Under the pieces are notes generated by a model, which worked only from the letters and a program-made list of their open reading frames with translations, did not search any database and was not told the DNA's origin. From positions 124,001 through 188,000 of the forward strand of contig NZ_AUAX01000007.1 in NCBI RefSeq assembly GCF_000428945.1: DNA of 64,000 bases, written 5' to 3'. The translations under genes and the position numbers were made by a program. Below are positions 9,635 through 18,523 of this stretch, piece by piece. Source of the DNA: Hamadaea tsunoensis DSM 44101. GTDB lineage: Bacteria > Actinomycetota > Actinomycetes > Mycobacteriales > Micromonosporaceae. Each line of letters starts with the position of its first letter. Within the stretch, counting starts at the first letter, position 1.

Positions 9635-10399
9635 CTATACGTGGAGCTGAACGAGGACGCCCTGATCGCCCTCGGTACGCAGTGACTCCACGGGGATCCG
9701 GCCGTAGAAGAACATGACCAGCTCGTTGGCGGTGCCCCAGACGGCTGCGTCGGCCGGCTCGAGGGCCTCATCGGCGCCAGGGCCGTGCGGGAGTTCGGCG
9801 GTGCGCGTGTGGCCGTCGGAGACCCAGAGGCGCCAGGAGCGGCCCTCGGTGGCGTGGTAGTCGACGACCACCGGCTTGTGCGGCCAGGGCTCCGTTCCTG
9901 CGCAGCGGGTGGTCAGGAACTCGTCGACCCCGTCGAGCGCCACCTGGCTGGACAGTGGCTGCGGGGCGCCCACCGTGACCTGGGCGTCGTAGGTGTGCAC
10001 GGCGAGCTGCTGGAGCTGGTCGCGAGCGACGGCACCGCTGGTCTGCGGTGACTGCGAATCACCCCACCACGTCCAGCAGCCGCGGTCCGGTCCGGCCTCC
10101 CGCAGCGCGTCCAGCAGTTCCTGTACCGAGGCGGCGAACCAGGCCAGCAGGGCTTCGCGCTCCTGGGGAGCCGCCGGGACGGAGAAGGTCGCCGGATCGT
10201 CGGCGGGCCCGGCGGCAACGATGGCGGCCCATTTGTAGCGCCCCTCCACCAGGTGCTGCACCAAGTCGAGCAAAGTCCACTCGGGGCAGGTCGGCACCTG
10301 CATGTCGAGGCTGGGTGCCGCGGCGACCGCCGCCTGGAAAGCGGTCGATCGCTCATCCATCAGCCGCAACATGTCGGCGAACGCAAGATTCTTTTCCAC
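9635..10399 (-). CDS. Maleylpyruvate isomerase-family mycothiol-dependent protein
   Basis: About 254 aa. The N-terminal DinB-like domain is recognisable by VPTCPEWTLLDLVQHLVEGRYKW (CPxW...LxxHL) and a later QLAVHTYDAQ that supplies the metal-ligand histidines of the mycothiol-dependent maleylpyruvate isomerase fold. The C-terminal MDMPI_C-like domain runs to the end with a WGTANELVMFFYGR motif. The GTG at 10399 is the preferred start; the frame extends to 10513 without homology. It is likely a cytoplasmic thiol-dependent enzyme of unknown substrate. Confidence 0.8.
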   Translation of the reverse strand: MEKNLAFADMLRLMDERSTAFQAAVAAAPSLDMQVPTCPEWTLLDLVQHLVEGRYKWAAIVAAGPADDPATFSVPAAPQEREALLAWFAASVQELLDALREAGPDRGCWTWWGDSQSPQTSGAVARDQLQQLAVHTYDAQVTVGAPQPLSSQVALDGVDEFLTTRCAGTEPWPHKPVVVDYHATEGRSWRLWVSDGHTRTAELPHGPGADEALEPADAAVWGTANELVMFFYGRIPVESLRTEGDQGVLVQLHV

Positions 10400-10595
10400 T
10401 GGGGCTTTGTAGCACCACACACCGGCAACCGACACTGGGTTTTCGAGGACCGCAAAGCTCGGTACTAGGTGGTAGGCCCGGGTGAACAGGCGATCTGGGG
10501 TCGCGTACCTCATGTCATGGTCGGCCTGAGACCTTGCCGGGGTTGAGCCGGCGACGGCGCCACGGTGTCGCCGGGGCGCCCAGCGGATGACCTGC

Positions 10596-11115
10596 TCAAC
10601 TGAGGTGGCCCGTTTTTCGGCTGGTGCGGTTCTTGCCAGGGTCGGTCATGGTGAATGCTTGCCAGGCGTGCGCAAGAAGTTCACGTATCGCGGGACTGTG
10701 CGTGCTCTTCCAGATCAGGGCGAGCAGCGCGGGTGTTTCGACGCGGCATGCACACGATCGGGTGTCCGCTCAGGTCGCGCAGGGTGATCTGTCGCTGGTT
10801 CGCCAAGGGGTGTGCAGCCGACGACCATCCCGACAGTGAGCCGGCCCCGGATCAGGTCGGTCACCTCACCCACCGCCTGGCTGACCGCTCCCACGGCGGC
10901 GAGCGCGGCGCCGGCGTGCTCGAGCGCGCTTTTCCCGCCACGGTGAGGGTGGCGGTGCGCGCCGACCGGTCGAACAGTTCCGCACCGAGTTCACGTTCCA
11001 GTTGGCGGATCTGGGCGCTGACCCCGGATTGGCTGATGTGTACCCGCTCGGCCGCCCGGGTGAAGTTCTGCTCCTCGGCGACGGCGACGAAGTACTCCGG
11101 CTGCCTCAGGTGCAT
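10596..11115 (-). pseudogene. LysR-family regulator, frameshifted with internal deletions
   Basis: The N-terminal winged helix is intact ([18 protein letters not shown], then [19 protein letters not shown]). After LTVAG the frame shifts; a second frame continues with [12 protein letters not shown] and GRLTVGMVVGCTPL. A further jump gives the RDLSGHPIVCMPRR segment, and another leads directly to the C-terminal ALIWKSTHSPAIRELLAH stretch. Most of the effector-binding domain is missing. The remnant is about 520 bp, compared with ~900 bp for a full gene. Confidence 0.75.
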
Positions 11116-11520
11116 GACTGGGGGTTCTAGCTCCTATCGGATCCATCTGTAGGACTTCTGATCTGTGGACAACGAGGATGGGATGCGCTGACATCGATGC
11201 ACTATTTCTCGAATGGCGCTGTCCGATCCGCGGCCGTAACACCACCTGGTGCGGTGCGCAGACAGTTCCCGCATGTGGTGGCCGGCAAATGGACCGACAC
11301 CGTCCGGTGGCCGTACGTCAACCCCATCACCCCTCGCCGACCTTCTCGCCGACTGCCCGTCATGTCGGCCCGAAAGGCGTGGTGGCCCGACGTCGGCTGC
11401 AGACGCGGAACGGTTCGCACGCGGTTCCTGACGTCACGGCTGTGCGCCGACACAGTCCCGGAAGCGGGACTACGCCGGCGCACAGCCAGGCGGACGAGGG
11501 GAGCGCGGCAGGGACGTCCG
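11116..11520. other. Intergenic region, nothing identified
   Basis: About 400 bp with overlapping frames of poor quality on both strands and no recognisable gene. It separates the LysR remnant from the secreted nuclease gene. Confidence 0.45.
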
Positions 11521-12378
11521 TCAGGCGATGTCGATGGCGAAGTCGGCCACGACTCCGTTGTGGTCGGAGTTGGTGCCGGTGATGATGCGGTAGTCGGTCA
11601 TGTACATCAGCTGTGACTCCGGTACGCGCTTCCAGAAGTAGACGTAGTCGATGTGCCGGGTGTCGTGCGTCGGGGTCGCCTTGACGCCGAGGATGTTGTA
11701 CACCGACCGGAGGTTCGGCAGCTCGTTGGCCTCGAACACCTTCCACGGGAACTTGGCGTACCCGACGCGCCGGTCGGCTTCGAAGTCGACGTTCAGGTCA
11801 CCGCTGACGATCACCTGACCCTCGTCCTTCTTGCGTGCGGCCAGGTCCTTGACCGCCTGGAACTGCTGCTCGGCGCACTGCGTACGCGGAATGTCGGTGG
11901 GATGCCCGTTGTCCTCGATGCTGGAGTTGGCGTGGAAGTTGATCTGGAAGACGACCCGGCCGCTGGCCTTGTGCCTGTACTTGACCCAGTTGTTGTAGCG
12001 GGCGGGTGGGACGTCGCCGGGGCCGTTGGTGTCGCAGACGAAGTCCGAGCCCTTGTCCAGGACGTCGAACATGCTCTTCTTGGCCAGCAGCGCCTCGGCG
12101 GAGGCGTTGTACGGGGTGGGGGAGTAGAACCACCAGCCGTTGTCCGCGGCCCAGGTCTGCAGGAAGTCGCGGCGGTTGGCGACCTCGTTGAGTCCGACCA
12201 GGTCGGCCTTGGAGGTGATGAGCTCCAGGTCGTGGACGAACTGAGCCTGGGTTAGCTCGTTGAGGATGTTGAGCGTGCCGGCCTGGAACGTGGCGTTGGC
12301 GGCCGCGGCCGGCGACGCCGGGAGGAGGCCGGCCGCGAAGACCGCGGCGGCGATCAGGGCGATGTTTCTCCTGCGCAT
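11521..12378 (-). CDS. Secreted endonuclease/exonuclease/phosphatase-family protein
   Basis: 285 aa with a Sec signal (cleavage after about residue 27, PAAAA). The DNase I-like fold is shown by LNILNELTQ, the metal-binding GLNEV (Asn64-Glu65), SGDLNVD, and the C-terminal SDHNGV with the catalytic Asp-His. It acts outside the cell, and the substrate could be nucleic acid or a phosphodiester lipid. It starts 13 bp after the stop of the upstream GH43-like gene, with CTCC/GGAG spacing that suggests co-transcription. Confidence 0.85.
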   Translation of the reverse strand: MRRRNIALIAAAVFAAGLLPASPAAAANATFQAGTLNILNELTQAQFVHDLELITSKADLVGLNEVANRRDFLQTWAADNGWWFYSPTPYNASAEALLAKKSMFDVLDKGSDFVCDTNGPGDVPPARYNNWVKYRHKASGRVVFQINFHANSSIEDNGHPTDIPRTQCAEQQFQAVKDLAARKKDEGQVIVSGDLNVDFEADRRVGYAKFPWKVFEANELPNLRSVYNILGVKATPTHDTRHIDYVYFWKRVPESQLMYMTDYRIITGTNSDHNGVVADFAIDIA

Positions 12379-12391
12379 GGTGCTGTTCTCC

Positions 12392-13491
12392 TTACGGCAG
12401 TTGGACCTTGAAGTCGGCGTCGGCGCCCGAGCCGGTGATCACGAGCCGCCCGGTGCGGCTGTTGCGGCCGCTGCTCTGGTCGGCCAGGTAGTTCCAGGTG
12501 ACCCAGGGCTTGCCGTCGCGGGCCCGGTAGACGTCCATCGCCCCGGGACCGCGCTTGTTGCCGGGCAGGCCGTACTTGCGCATGTCGTCGGGCAGGCGCA
12601 CGGCCGGGCCGGAGTAGGAGAACCAGGCCCGGTTGGGGCCGGGCATCGGTGCGCACAGCCCGTCGTCGATCTTGGAACCGCAGTAGGCGATCCCGGTCGC
12701 GTAATAGTTCTCCGCCCAGGCGTTGCCGGAGTAGAACAGGTACCAGGATCCGTTGTTGTAGAAGGCGCTGGGGTTCTCGATGACGGTCACGCCGCCCGTG
12801 TCACGCCACTTCGCCCAGGCGAGGTTGTCGCTGCGCAGGATCACGACCGGGTCGCCGTTGCGGTCGACGGTGCCGTCGGTGTTGAACGACAGCATCATCA
12901 CCGACAGCGCCGACTCCAGGCCCTCGGCCCGCTGACCGTCGCGCCACAGATCGCACCCTCCGGCCCCTGCGTGACGTCGGCGTCGAGGGCCCAGCGGTCG
13001 CCCTTGTCCGGGCAGACGATCGGCGTCGACTCGGGGTTGAACGGGCCGAACGGGTTCTGCGACCGGGCGACGCCGATGCATTTGCGGCCGTTGTCGTTGC
13101 GATGGGTGGCCGTATAGAACAGGTAGTAGCGGCCGACGCCGTCCTTCACCTGATACCAGGCGCCCGGCGTCCAGATGCCCGAGCCGTCCTCCACCCAGGC
13201 GCCACCCCCGGCGGGCATCGCGTCACCGGCGATCACCGGCGACGTCCCGACCACGTTGCCCGAGCCGGAGACCGCGTAGGGGACGTTGCGGCCGTGCGCG
13301 CTGGCACCGTAGGAGATGTACTGGTCGGACCCGTCATGCAGGGCGATCGTGTCGGCGCCCGGGAACGGGAAGTCCTGGGACTCGTCGGCCGCGTCGAGGA
13401 GTCCCGCCTGCGCGGACACGGCGGTGGTGCCACTCAGGACGGCGAGGGCGAGAGTCAGTCCGATCGCGACAGTTCGGAGAACGGTCTTCAT
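12392..13491 (-). pseudogene. Secreted GH43-like (five-bladed propeller) glycosidase, frameshifted
   Basis: Two overlapping frames together encode one secreted protein. The first (from the ATG at 13491) has a signal peptide ending SAQA, ADTIALHDGSDQYISYGAS and WYQVKDGVGRYYLFYTA. The second resumes with CDLWRDGQRAEGLESAL and continues through WYLFYSGNAW, AYCGSK and YRARDGKPWVTWNYL to 12392. The switch lies near 12945-12957, in a GGGGCCGGAGGG run, and needs one extra base. The pattern matches GH43/GH117-like beta-propellers. Either the gene is a recent single-base pseudogene or the base is a sequencing error. Confidence 0.7.
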
Positions 13492-13598
13492 GAGCGTCGA
13501 TACAAACATGAGGGTATACAGAACTGCTACAAGTTCCATTCAGCCGGCGCACAGTCCGGGATGGCGCGCACCGGCCTGATGACAGCCTTCGGCCGCGC

Positions 13599-14078
13599 CT
13601 ATCCGATGGTGCGGGTGTCCGTCGCCACCCAGGTGAGCTCCCAGGTTGCGCCGCTGTCGGCGGAGAAGGACTGCTCGAAGCGCGCGGAGTCGTCGTCGAT
13701 CTTCAGGATGACGAAACGGACGAGGATCGCCCGCCCGCGCAGGGTGTCGACACCGAAGAACTCGCCCCGATCGTCGGTGAACTCACCGAACGTCGGAGAG
13801 GTCAGCACGCCGTCGCCCAGGTTGGCGAAGTTCAGGCTCCACTGGCCGGCCTCAGGGTTGTAGAGCCTGAGCGACACCCCTCGGATCCTGCCCGACGCGT
13901 TCGCGACGTCCAGCTCCACCAGGTTCGCGGCACCGTCGCAGAAGGGGTGGACGACCGACGTCCCCTCGAACTCGAGCCAGCTCGCCTCGGGGGTGAAGGC
14001 GCCTCGCAGCACTCGTACGTGGGTCGTCCACGTGCCGATCTCCCAGTCGAAGTCCCGGCTGCCGTCGCGGCTCATCAT
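13599..14078 (-). CDS. Conserved hypothetical protein (DUF1579-like)
   Basis: 159 aa cytoplasmic protein starting RDFDWEIGTWTTHVRVL, with later EGTSVVHPF, SLRLYNPEAGQWSLNFA and SADSGATWELTW. These strand patterns are typical of a calycin-like DUF1579 family whose members look like small beta-barrels. The function is unknown. The two ATGs at the start (MM) are preceded by a GAGGATGAGG stretch. Confidence 0.65.
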   Translation of the reverse strand: MMSRDGSRDFDWEIGTWTTHVRVLRGAFTPEASWLEFEGTSVVHPFCDGAANLVELDVANASGRIRGVSLRLYNPEAGQWSLNFANLGDGVLTSPTFGEFTDDRGEFFGVDTLRGRAILVRFVILKIDDDSARFEQSFSADSGATWELTWVATDTRTIG

Positions 14079-14334
14079 GACACCTCATCCTCTGGAGACA
14101 ATCTGGTCGAGAAGGAGAACGCGTACCCGGGGCGCCGAGGTTGACAGGTTCGGGGCAGTGCCTGCCCGTCCAATCTGACAGCGATACTGGCGGCTGGCTG
14201 GTGGCAGAACGCTGCCGTGGGTGCTCTTGCCTGCGGGCATGTCGCCCTTCCCGGGTCGAGCCGCATGTGTGCCCATCTGATCGGTACGGAGGCAGAGGAC
14301 CGCGTCCGACTGCTCACCGGGCGTCAGTTGGACA

Positions 14335-14973
14335 GTGACCTGTGCCTGTCGGCTGTGCGATCAAACAGCCCAGAACGGCGAGCGGATCGACCTCATGGTC
14401 GCCTGCGAGGGTTGCGTCGCCCGGGTGACGGACGCGGACTGGGGCATCGTCGGTTGGTGGGGCACGCCGGGGATCGTCGAGCGGCCCGAACCGCTTGACG
14501 TTTCGTCATCAAGACGTCCCTGCCGGTGCCGGTCATCGACGTTGCCTCCATCGCAGCCGCACGGTACCTGTCGAACTCGACCACAAGCCGCCGCGGAGGG
14601 GGCCTTGCTGCGCAGGCGGCTGCACGTCAGCGCTGACGGGCGGTACGCCGCCGTAGTCAGCGACTTCGGCCGCTACGGCTAGGTGCTTGACCGTGGCACC
14701 AGGGATGCGACCCTAACCATTGATGGCGGCGACTATCACGCCGACACTGTGCCGTCCTCGGTCGCGTTCGTCGAGCATGGCGCGCGCACGGTGGTGATTC
14801 ACCGGACGGCATGGAATCGGCTCGAGGTTTCCGAGGCCGCCACCGGGCAATTGGCGACGCCGCGGCAGCCGACCGCGTACCGGCAAGGTGAGCCTCGGCC
14901 CGAACACTACTTGGACTACTTTCATGGCAGGCTCTACGTGTGCGGCTGGGTCGCGTCCACGGGCGTGGTGTAG
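14335..14973 (+). pseudogene. Degraded conserved hypothetical gene, cut by the IS element
   Basis: Two consecutive frames share one protein. The first ends VSADGRYAAVVSDFGRYG and is stopped by TAG at 14680-14682; the second resumes at once in the same frame with VLDRGTRDATLTIDGGDYH and continues to HYLDYFHGRLYV. The stop probably derives from a CAG codon. The middle of the first frame has also lost family-like character, suggesting a frameshift. The 3' end runs into the terminal repeat of the IS256-type element at 14970, so the C-terminus is gone. Confidence 0.6.
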
Positions 14974-16322
14974 AAGACGATCACCGTGGAGATCTCGGTT
15001 GATGTTACGCGGCGATGGCGGTGTTGTCGGGTAGGGCTGTCGGGCTGGGCTCGTTGTCGCCGGTGATGAGAGTGAGTCGGGCTTTGCCGAGGATTTCGAT
15101 GCCCATATAACGCCTCTGTTCGGTCCATTCGTCGGTCTGCTCGGCCAGGACGGCGCCGACGAGGCGGATGATCGCGGCCCGGTTGGGGAAGATCCCGACG
15201 ACGTCGGTGCGGCGGCGGATCTCCTTGTTCAGCCGCTCTTGGGGATTGTTCGACCAGACCTGACGCCAGATCTCGTGCGGGAACGCCGAGAACGCCAGGA
15301 GGTCGTCACGGGCTTCGTCCAGATGTGTTGCCGCGTCAGGGAATCGGGCAGCGATCGCGTCGACGACCCGGGTGAACTGTTCGCCCACCGAGACGGCGTC
15401 AGGCTGGTCGAAAACGGTTCGGACCATGGTGGCGACCCATGGTTGCGCCGTTTTGGGGACCTTGGTCAAAGGTTGCGCAGGTAGTGCGTGCGGCAGCGTT
15501 GCCACGCCGCGCCGGGCAGCGTAGCGCCGATCGCGTCGACCAGGCCGCGGTGGGCGTCGGAGACCACCAGGCGGACCCCGGCGAGGCCGCGGGCGGTGAG
15601 GCTGCGCAGGAACGCCAGCCAGCCGGCGCCGTCTTCAGCGGAGGCGACGTCCAAGCCGAGGACTTCGCGCTGCCCGTCGGCGTTGACGCCGACCGCGACC
15701 AGGGCGTGGACGTTGACGGTCCGGCCGCCTTCTCGGACCTTGATCGTCAGCGCGTCGCACCACACGAACATGTACGGGCCGGCGTCCAAGGGCCGGTGGC
15801 GGAACGCCTCGACCTGAGCGTCCAGATGCGTGGACATCTCGCTGACCTGACTCTTGGACAGCCCGGTCACGCCGAGTTGCTCGACGAGTTTCTCCACCCG
15901 CCGGGTCGACACCCCCAGCAGGTAGGAGGTGGCCACGACGCTGACCAGAGCCTGCTCAGCCCGGCGGCGGTGCTGCAACAGCCAATCCGGGAAATACGAT
16001 CCCGAGCGCAGTTTCGGGATCGCCAGCTCGATCGTGCCGGTGCGGGTGTCCCAATCCCTTGCCCGGTAACCGTTACGCGAGTTGATTCGCTCGTCGCTGC
16101 GGACACCGTACGGTGCGCCGCACAGTGCGTCGGCTTCGGCTGACATCAACGCATCCGCGAACGTCTTCACCATGTCCCGCAACAGATCCGGACTCGCCGA
16201 CTCCAGTTGCTCGCGTAGAAAGCTCGCAGGGTCCACACTCTTGGGAACGGTCATCACGCAGTTTCTCCTTGATCATGACTTTGGCGGTCTGAAAAAGGAT
16301 CTCTGTGATGACCGTCTTCTAC
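14970..16322 (-). mobile_element. IS256-family insertion sequence
   Basis: A transposase region bounded by imperfect 25-bp terminal inverted repeats, 14970-14994 and 16298-16322, matching at 20 of 25 positions and sharing the outer GTAGAAGACG. Length is about 1.35 kb, usual for IS256/Mutator-type elements. I could not find a convincing 8-9 bp target duplication in the flanks, which suggests an old insertion or rearrangement. It truncates the gene to its left. Confidence 0.8.
15005..16257 (-). pseudogene. IS256-family transposase, frameshifted
   Basis: Two frames make one DDE transposase of the Mutator/IS256 type. The first (16257-15466) carries the N-terminal region, INSRNGYRARDWDTRTG, WCDALTIKVREGG (first Asp) and LVVSDAHRGL (second Asp), then QRCRTHYLRNL and stops. 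The second frame (from about 15505) gives LTKVPKTAQPWV, WRQVWSNNPQERLNKEIRRR (catalytic Glu region) and the C-terminus. The join in AACCTTTGACC needs one extra base. Programmed frameshifting is not usual in this family, so the copy is probably dead. Confidence 0.8.
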
Positions 16323-16389
16323 CTCACGACACGCCCAACCGCAGGCCCGCCGTACACCACCCCCGTGGACGCGACCTGCGGCTGGAGTA

Positions 16390-16941
16390 CTAGAGTGGAC
16401 CAAATAGCCAGTTGCCACGAGCTGATTCGTCGTCAGTGCCCCAGAACTCGGCGATAGCCTGACGCAGCTCGGCCAGGGTGAGCCGACCGTCGGAATCCGC
16501 GTCGAGATGCGCGAATGCGGACCGTGTGGCATGGTCCGATAGGCGGAACATCGTCTGGTAGAGCAGCTGGAACTCGTCCGGTGTGAGCCACCCCTTACGA
16601 GCCCTGTCCGCCGTAGACAGCGTTGCGTCGACCAGCGGCCCGAGATACCGGTTGTAGCTGTCCGGATCAGCACCAATGCGTTGCGTCAGGGCCGAACTGA
16701 ACTCCTCGAACGAGACCTGATTGTCGTGATCCTGGTCCATCGGCGCTATCACGTCTCGCCACAGCTGCACCCAGCCGTCAATGACGGCTCTCGCTTCAGG
16801 CTGCTGTACGTCGATGCCGAGCGCATCGACGAACCGTCGGCCCGCCGCTTCGAAGTCCTGGACGTCCAGCGTGCCGTCTTCATTGGTGTCTAGGGCCTGG
16901 AAACCACGTCGTAGCTTGCGGGAGAGTAGTTCGCCGACCAT
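16390..16941 (-). CDS. EF-hand calcium-binding protein (calerythrin-like)
   Basis: 183 aa soluble protein with four EF-hand positions: loop 1 D18-D29 (DTNEDGTLDVQD), loop 2 D68-E79 (DQDHDNQVSFEE), loop 3 around D111-E122 degenerate, and loop 4 D146-E157 (DADSDGRLTLAE). The size and the weak third loop match bacterial calerythrin/sarcoplasmic-type calcium buffers or sensors. The start at 16941 follows GGAGGAACACA. The promoter region carries the GTTGC-N6-GCAAC-type palindrome and a second box shared with the secreted-protein gene at 18375, so it looks co-regulated with the biosynthetic locus. Confidence 0.9.
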   Translation of the reverse strand: MVGELLSRKLRRGFQALDTNEDGTLDVQDFEAAGRRFVDALGIDVQQPEARAVIDGWVQLWRDVIAPMDQDHDNQVSFEEFSSALTQRIGADPDSYNRYLGPLVDATLSTADRARKGWLTPDEFQLLYQTMFRLSDHATRSAFAHLDADSDGRLTLAELRQAIAEFWGTDDESARGNWLFGPL

Positions 16942-16993
16942 TGTGTTCCTCCATGTCCTGCCCGTGATGCGGCGACATGGATCCGTCGCCCGT

Positions 16994-17008
16994 TCCTGCG
17001 ATTGGAAC
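16994..17008 (-). promoter_or_regulatory. Conserved promoter box upstream of EF-hand gene
   Basis: TCCTGCGATTGGAAC (+ strand reading). The same box with one mismatch occurs at 18425-18439 in front of another - strand gene, and in both cases it starts exactly 32 bp before the start of the GTTGC palindrome. It may be the core promoter or a second operator. Confidence 0.6.
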
Positions 17009-17025
17009 GCATGTCGAGCACTGGT

Positions 17026-17041
17026 GTTGCCGCAGAACAAC
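17026..17041. promoter_or_regulatory. Regulon palindrome, site 1 (EF-hand gene)
   Basis: GTTGC-CGCAGA-ACAAC, one arm mismatch from GTTGC-N6-GCAAC. The symmetry extends outward to CTGGTGTTG/CAACACCAG. It lies 85 bp upstream of the EF-hand start. Confidence 0.7.
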
Positions 17042-17266
17042 ACCAGACTCAGTCTGGCTTCGGAAGCACCGGTCGCATCCTGGCCTACGGCTGCCGGAGG
17101 ATGACCGCCAACTTCGCCGCCACCGTCGGCGCGATCACCAACCTCGAAGTCTGCCGAACGTCGACATACGCCCCATACGTCACCTACTCAGGCGTAATGC
17201 CGCCGGGCAACGCTTCGCGGCGAACCGAGCGAAGCATCATCGTCACACCTCGTGCAAGGAGGACGA

Positions 17267-17403
17267 ATGTCTCGGACGACATTTCGCGCCTGGCCGCGCT
17301 TGCCGGGGCGATGATGCTGGCCACGCAGGGGTTCGCGGCGCCCGCCCAGGCAGCGGGACCACCCGCGCTGTTCCAGTTCAAGTCGAACCTCGTAGTGGAC
17401 TGA
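17267..17403 (+). pseudogene. Remnant of a small secreted protein gene
   Basis: An excellent ribosome-binding site (AAGGAGGACGA) precedes an ATG at 17267, but that frame stops early. The signal peptide continues in the neighbouring frame as LAALAGAMMLATQGFAAPAQA, followed by only ~20 residues ending FQFKSNLVVD. A strong terminator follows 14 bp after the stop, so the 5' and 3' ends of a gene survive without most of its body. It is probably a frameshifted and internally deleted secreted-protein gene. Confidence 0.4.
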
Positions 17404-17416
17404 TGGTCGAGTTCCT

Positions 17417-17445
17417 GTGCGCCTGCCGGGTAGCGGCAGGCGCAC
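17417..17445 (+). terminator. Hairpin terminator
   Basis: Perfect 12-bp arms (17417-17428, 17434-17445) with a 5-nt loop. It follows the small secreted-protein remnant. Confidence 0.8.
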
Positions 17446-17829
17446 AACCACGGGCGGGCGGCGTGGAAAGCCGTCGCCCGCGGGTCGGGCCGAGCGTCCC
17501 AGGGGCCGTCCGCCGTCGGCGCGGTCGGCCCAGAGCGGCGAAGCTGTGTTCGTCGAAGGCCTTCGGCACGTCCTTGCTCGCTCGAAGGTGATCATGCGGT
17601 GGATGAGCCGGCTGCGGTGGCTCGCGTGGAAGCCCGCTGGGTCCGCCTTCCGGGGCTACGGCCCTTCGACGGCCCAGCGGCACATCGCCGAACGGCAGCG
17701 CCATTCCACCGCCTGTACGCGCACGCGGCACAGACGGGTGGGCTGTCGTGGTCGTCATCGACGGCCCACCGGTCGCGCGAGGTGGAGCCCCATGGTTGGC
17801 CGCTCCGATCGGATCGCAGCGGCCACCCG
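17446..17829. other. Intergenic region, nothing identified
   Basis: About 380 bp. Frames are open on several strands because of the GC content, but none resembles a known protein or carries a clear ribosome-binding site. Confidence 0.45.
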
Positions 17830-18375
17830 TCAGTCGGAGAGGATGAGGACCTCGTCGGTGAAGTGCAACGAGGACACTCCCGTCGTCGCGCAGATCAGCG
17901 GATTCGGGTTGACCGCGACGAGTGTCTCGACGATCGTCGCGCCGGCGAAATGACCGGCGGTGACGGTTCCTTCGAAGGTGATGACGGTCGTGCCCTCGGT
18001 CCGTTCGACGCGTCGGGTGGTGGACACCGTGCTCGTCGTCGCATCGTTCCAGGAGTAGGCACGCGTCACCGGCTCGCCCGAGGCGACGGCCAGTTCGAGG
18101 CATGACCGGAGGCTGGTGAAGCTGGTGGTGTACCCGCCGCCGGTGATGGTCGATCCCACGGTGAGGCACAGACCGAGCGGCAGCGCGCTCGTCCCGAACC
18201 GGGCGTCGACGGACTGAAGCGTGGATGTCTCGGTGTTGGTCAGCGGCGGGCTGTACGACACATCCTGCCAGCCGGTGCAGTCGAGCAGCGTGACTGGATC
18301 GGCCTGGGCGGCCGACGGTGCGGCCAGGACCCCGAGGATGACGGCGGCAAGGACCGCCAGCGCGCGAACGGACAT
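17830..18375 (-). CDS. Secreted four-cysteine protein, paralogue 1
   Basis: 181 aa. A Sec signal peptide (ends AQA, ~residue 25) is followed by a compact beta-rich domain with four cysteines at 33, 70, 92 and 162. It shares with four other proteins in this window an N-terminal C-x(6)-[TS]-[YF]-x-P-[GP]-[LV]-T motif (CTGWQDVSYSPPLT), a central W-N followed by TTSTVS, and the C-terminal GTVTAGHFAG plus LIC. Function unknown; the regular Cys spacing suggests two disulfides in an exported domain. The promoter carries the regulon palindrome 82 bp upstream. The only in-frame ATG that fits a signal peptide is at 18375. Confidence 0.85.
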   Translation of the reverse strand: MSVRALAVLAAVILGVLAAPSAAQADPVTLLDCTGWQDVSYSPPLTNTETSTLQSVDARFGTSALPLGLCLTVGSTITGGGYTTSFTSLRSCLELAVASGEPVTRAYSWNDATTSTVSTTRRVERTEGTTVITFEGTVTAGHFAGATIVETLVAVNPNPLICATTGVSSLHFTDEVLILSD

Positions 18376-18424
18376 GTGCAGGACCCTTCTCTTCGGCGGG
18401 CGAGACTGCGGTTGCGCCGCCCGG

Positions 18425-18439
18425 TCCTGCCATTGGAAC
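18425..18439 (-). promoter_or_regulatory. Conserved promoter box upstream of secreted paralogue 1
   Basis: TCCTGCCATTGGAAC, a 14/15 match to the box at 16994-17008, with the same 32-bp offset to the GTTGC palindrome. Confidence 0.6.
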
Positions 18440-18456
18440 TCCGGCCGCGAGCCGGT

Positions 18457-18472
18457 GTTGCCGCGACGCAAC
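18457..18472. promoter_or_regulatory. Regulon palindrome, site 2 (secreted paralogue 1)
   Basis: GTTGC-CGCGAC-GCAAC with perfect arms. The symmetry extends to 10 bp on each side (18452-18477, CCGGTGTTGC/GCAACACCGG). It lies 82 bp upstream of the start at 18375. Confidence 0.8.
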
Positions 18473-18523
18473 ACCGGACTCGCGGGCTCGCCGGGCACGG
18501 GAGTGGACGCCGGCCCGGCAGGC

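Noticed and set aside
15466-15505. Programmed ribosomal frameshift in the IS256-type transposase
   Set aside because: IS256-family elements normally encode one continuous transposase, and no slippery A/T heptamer is present at the join. A deletion is simpler.
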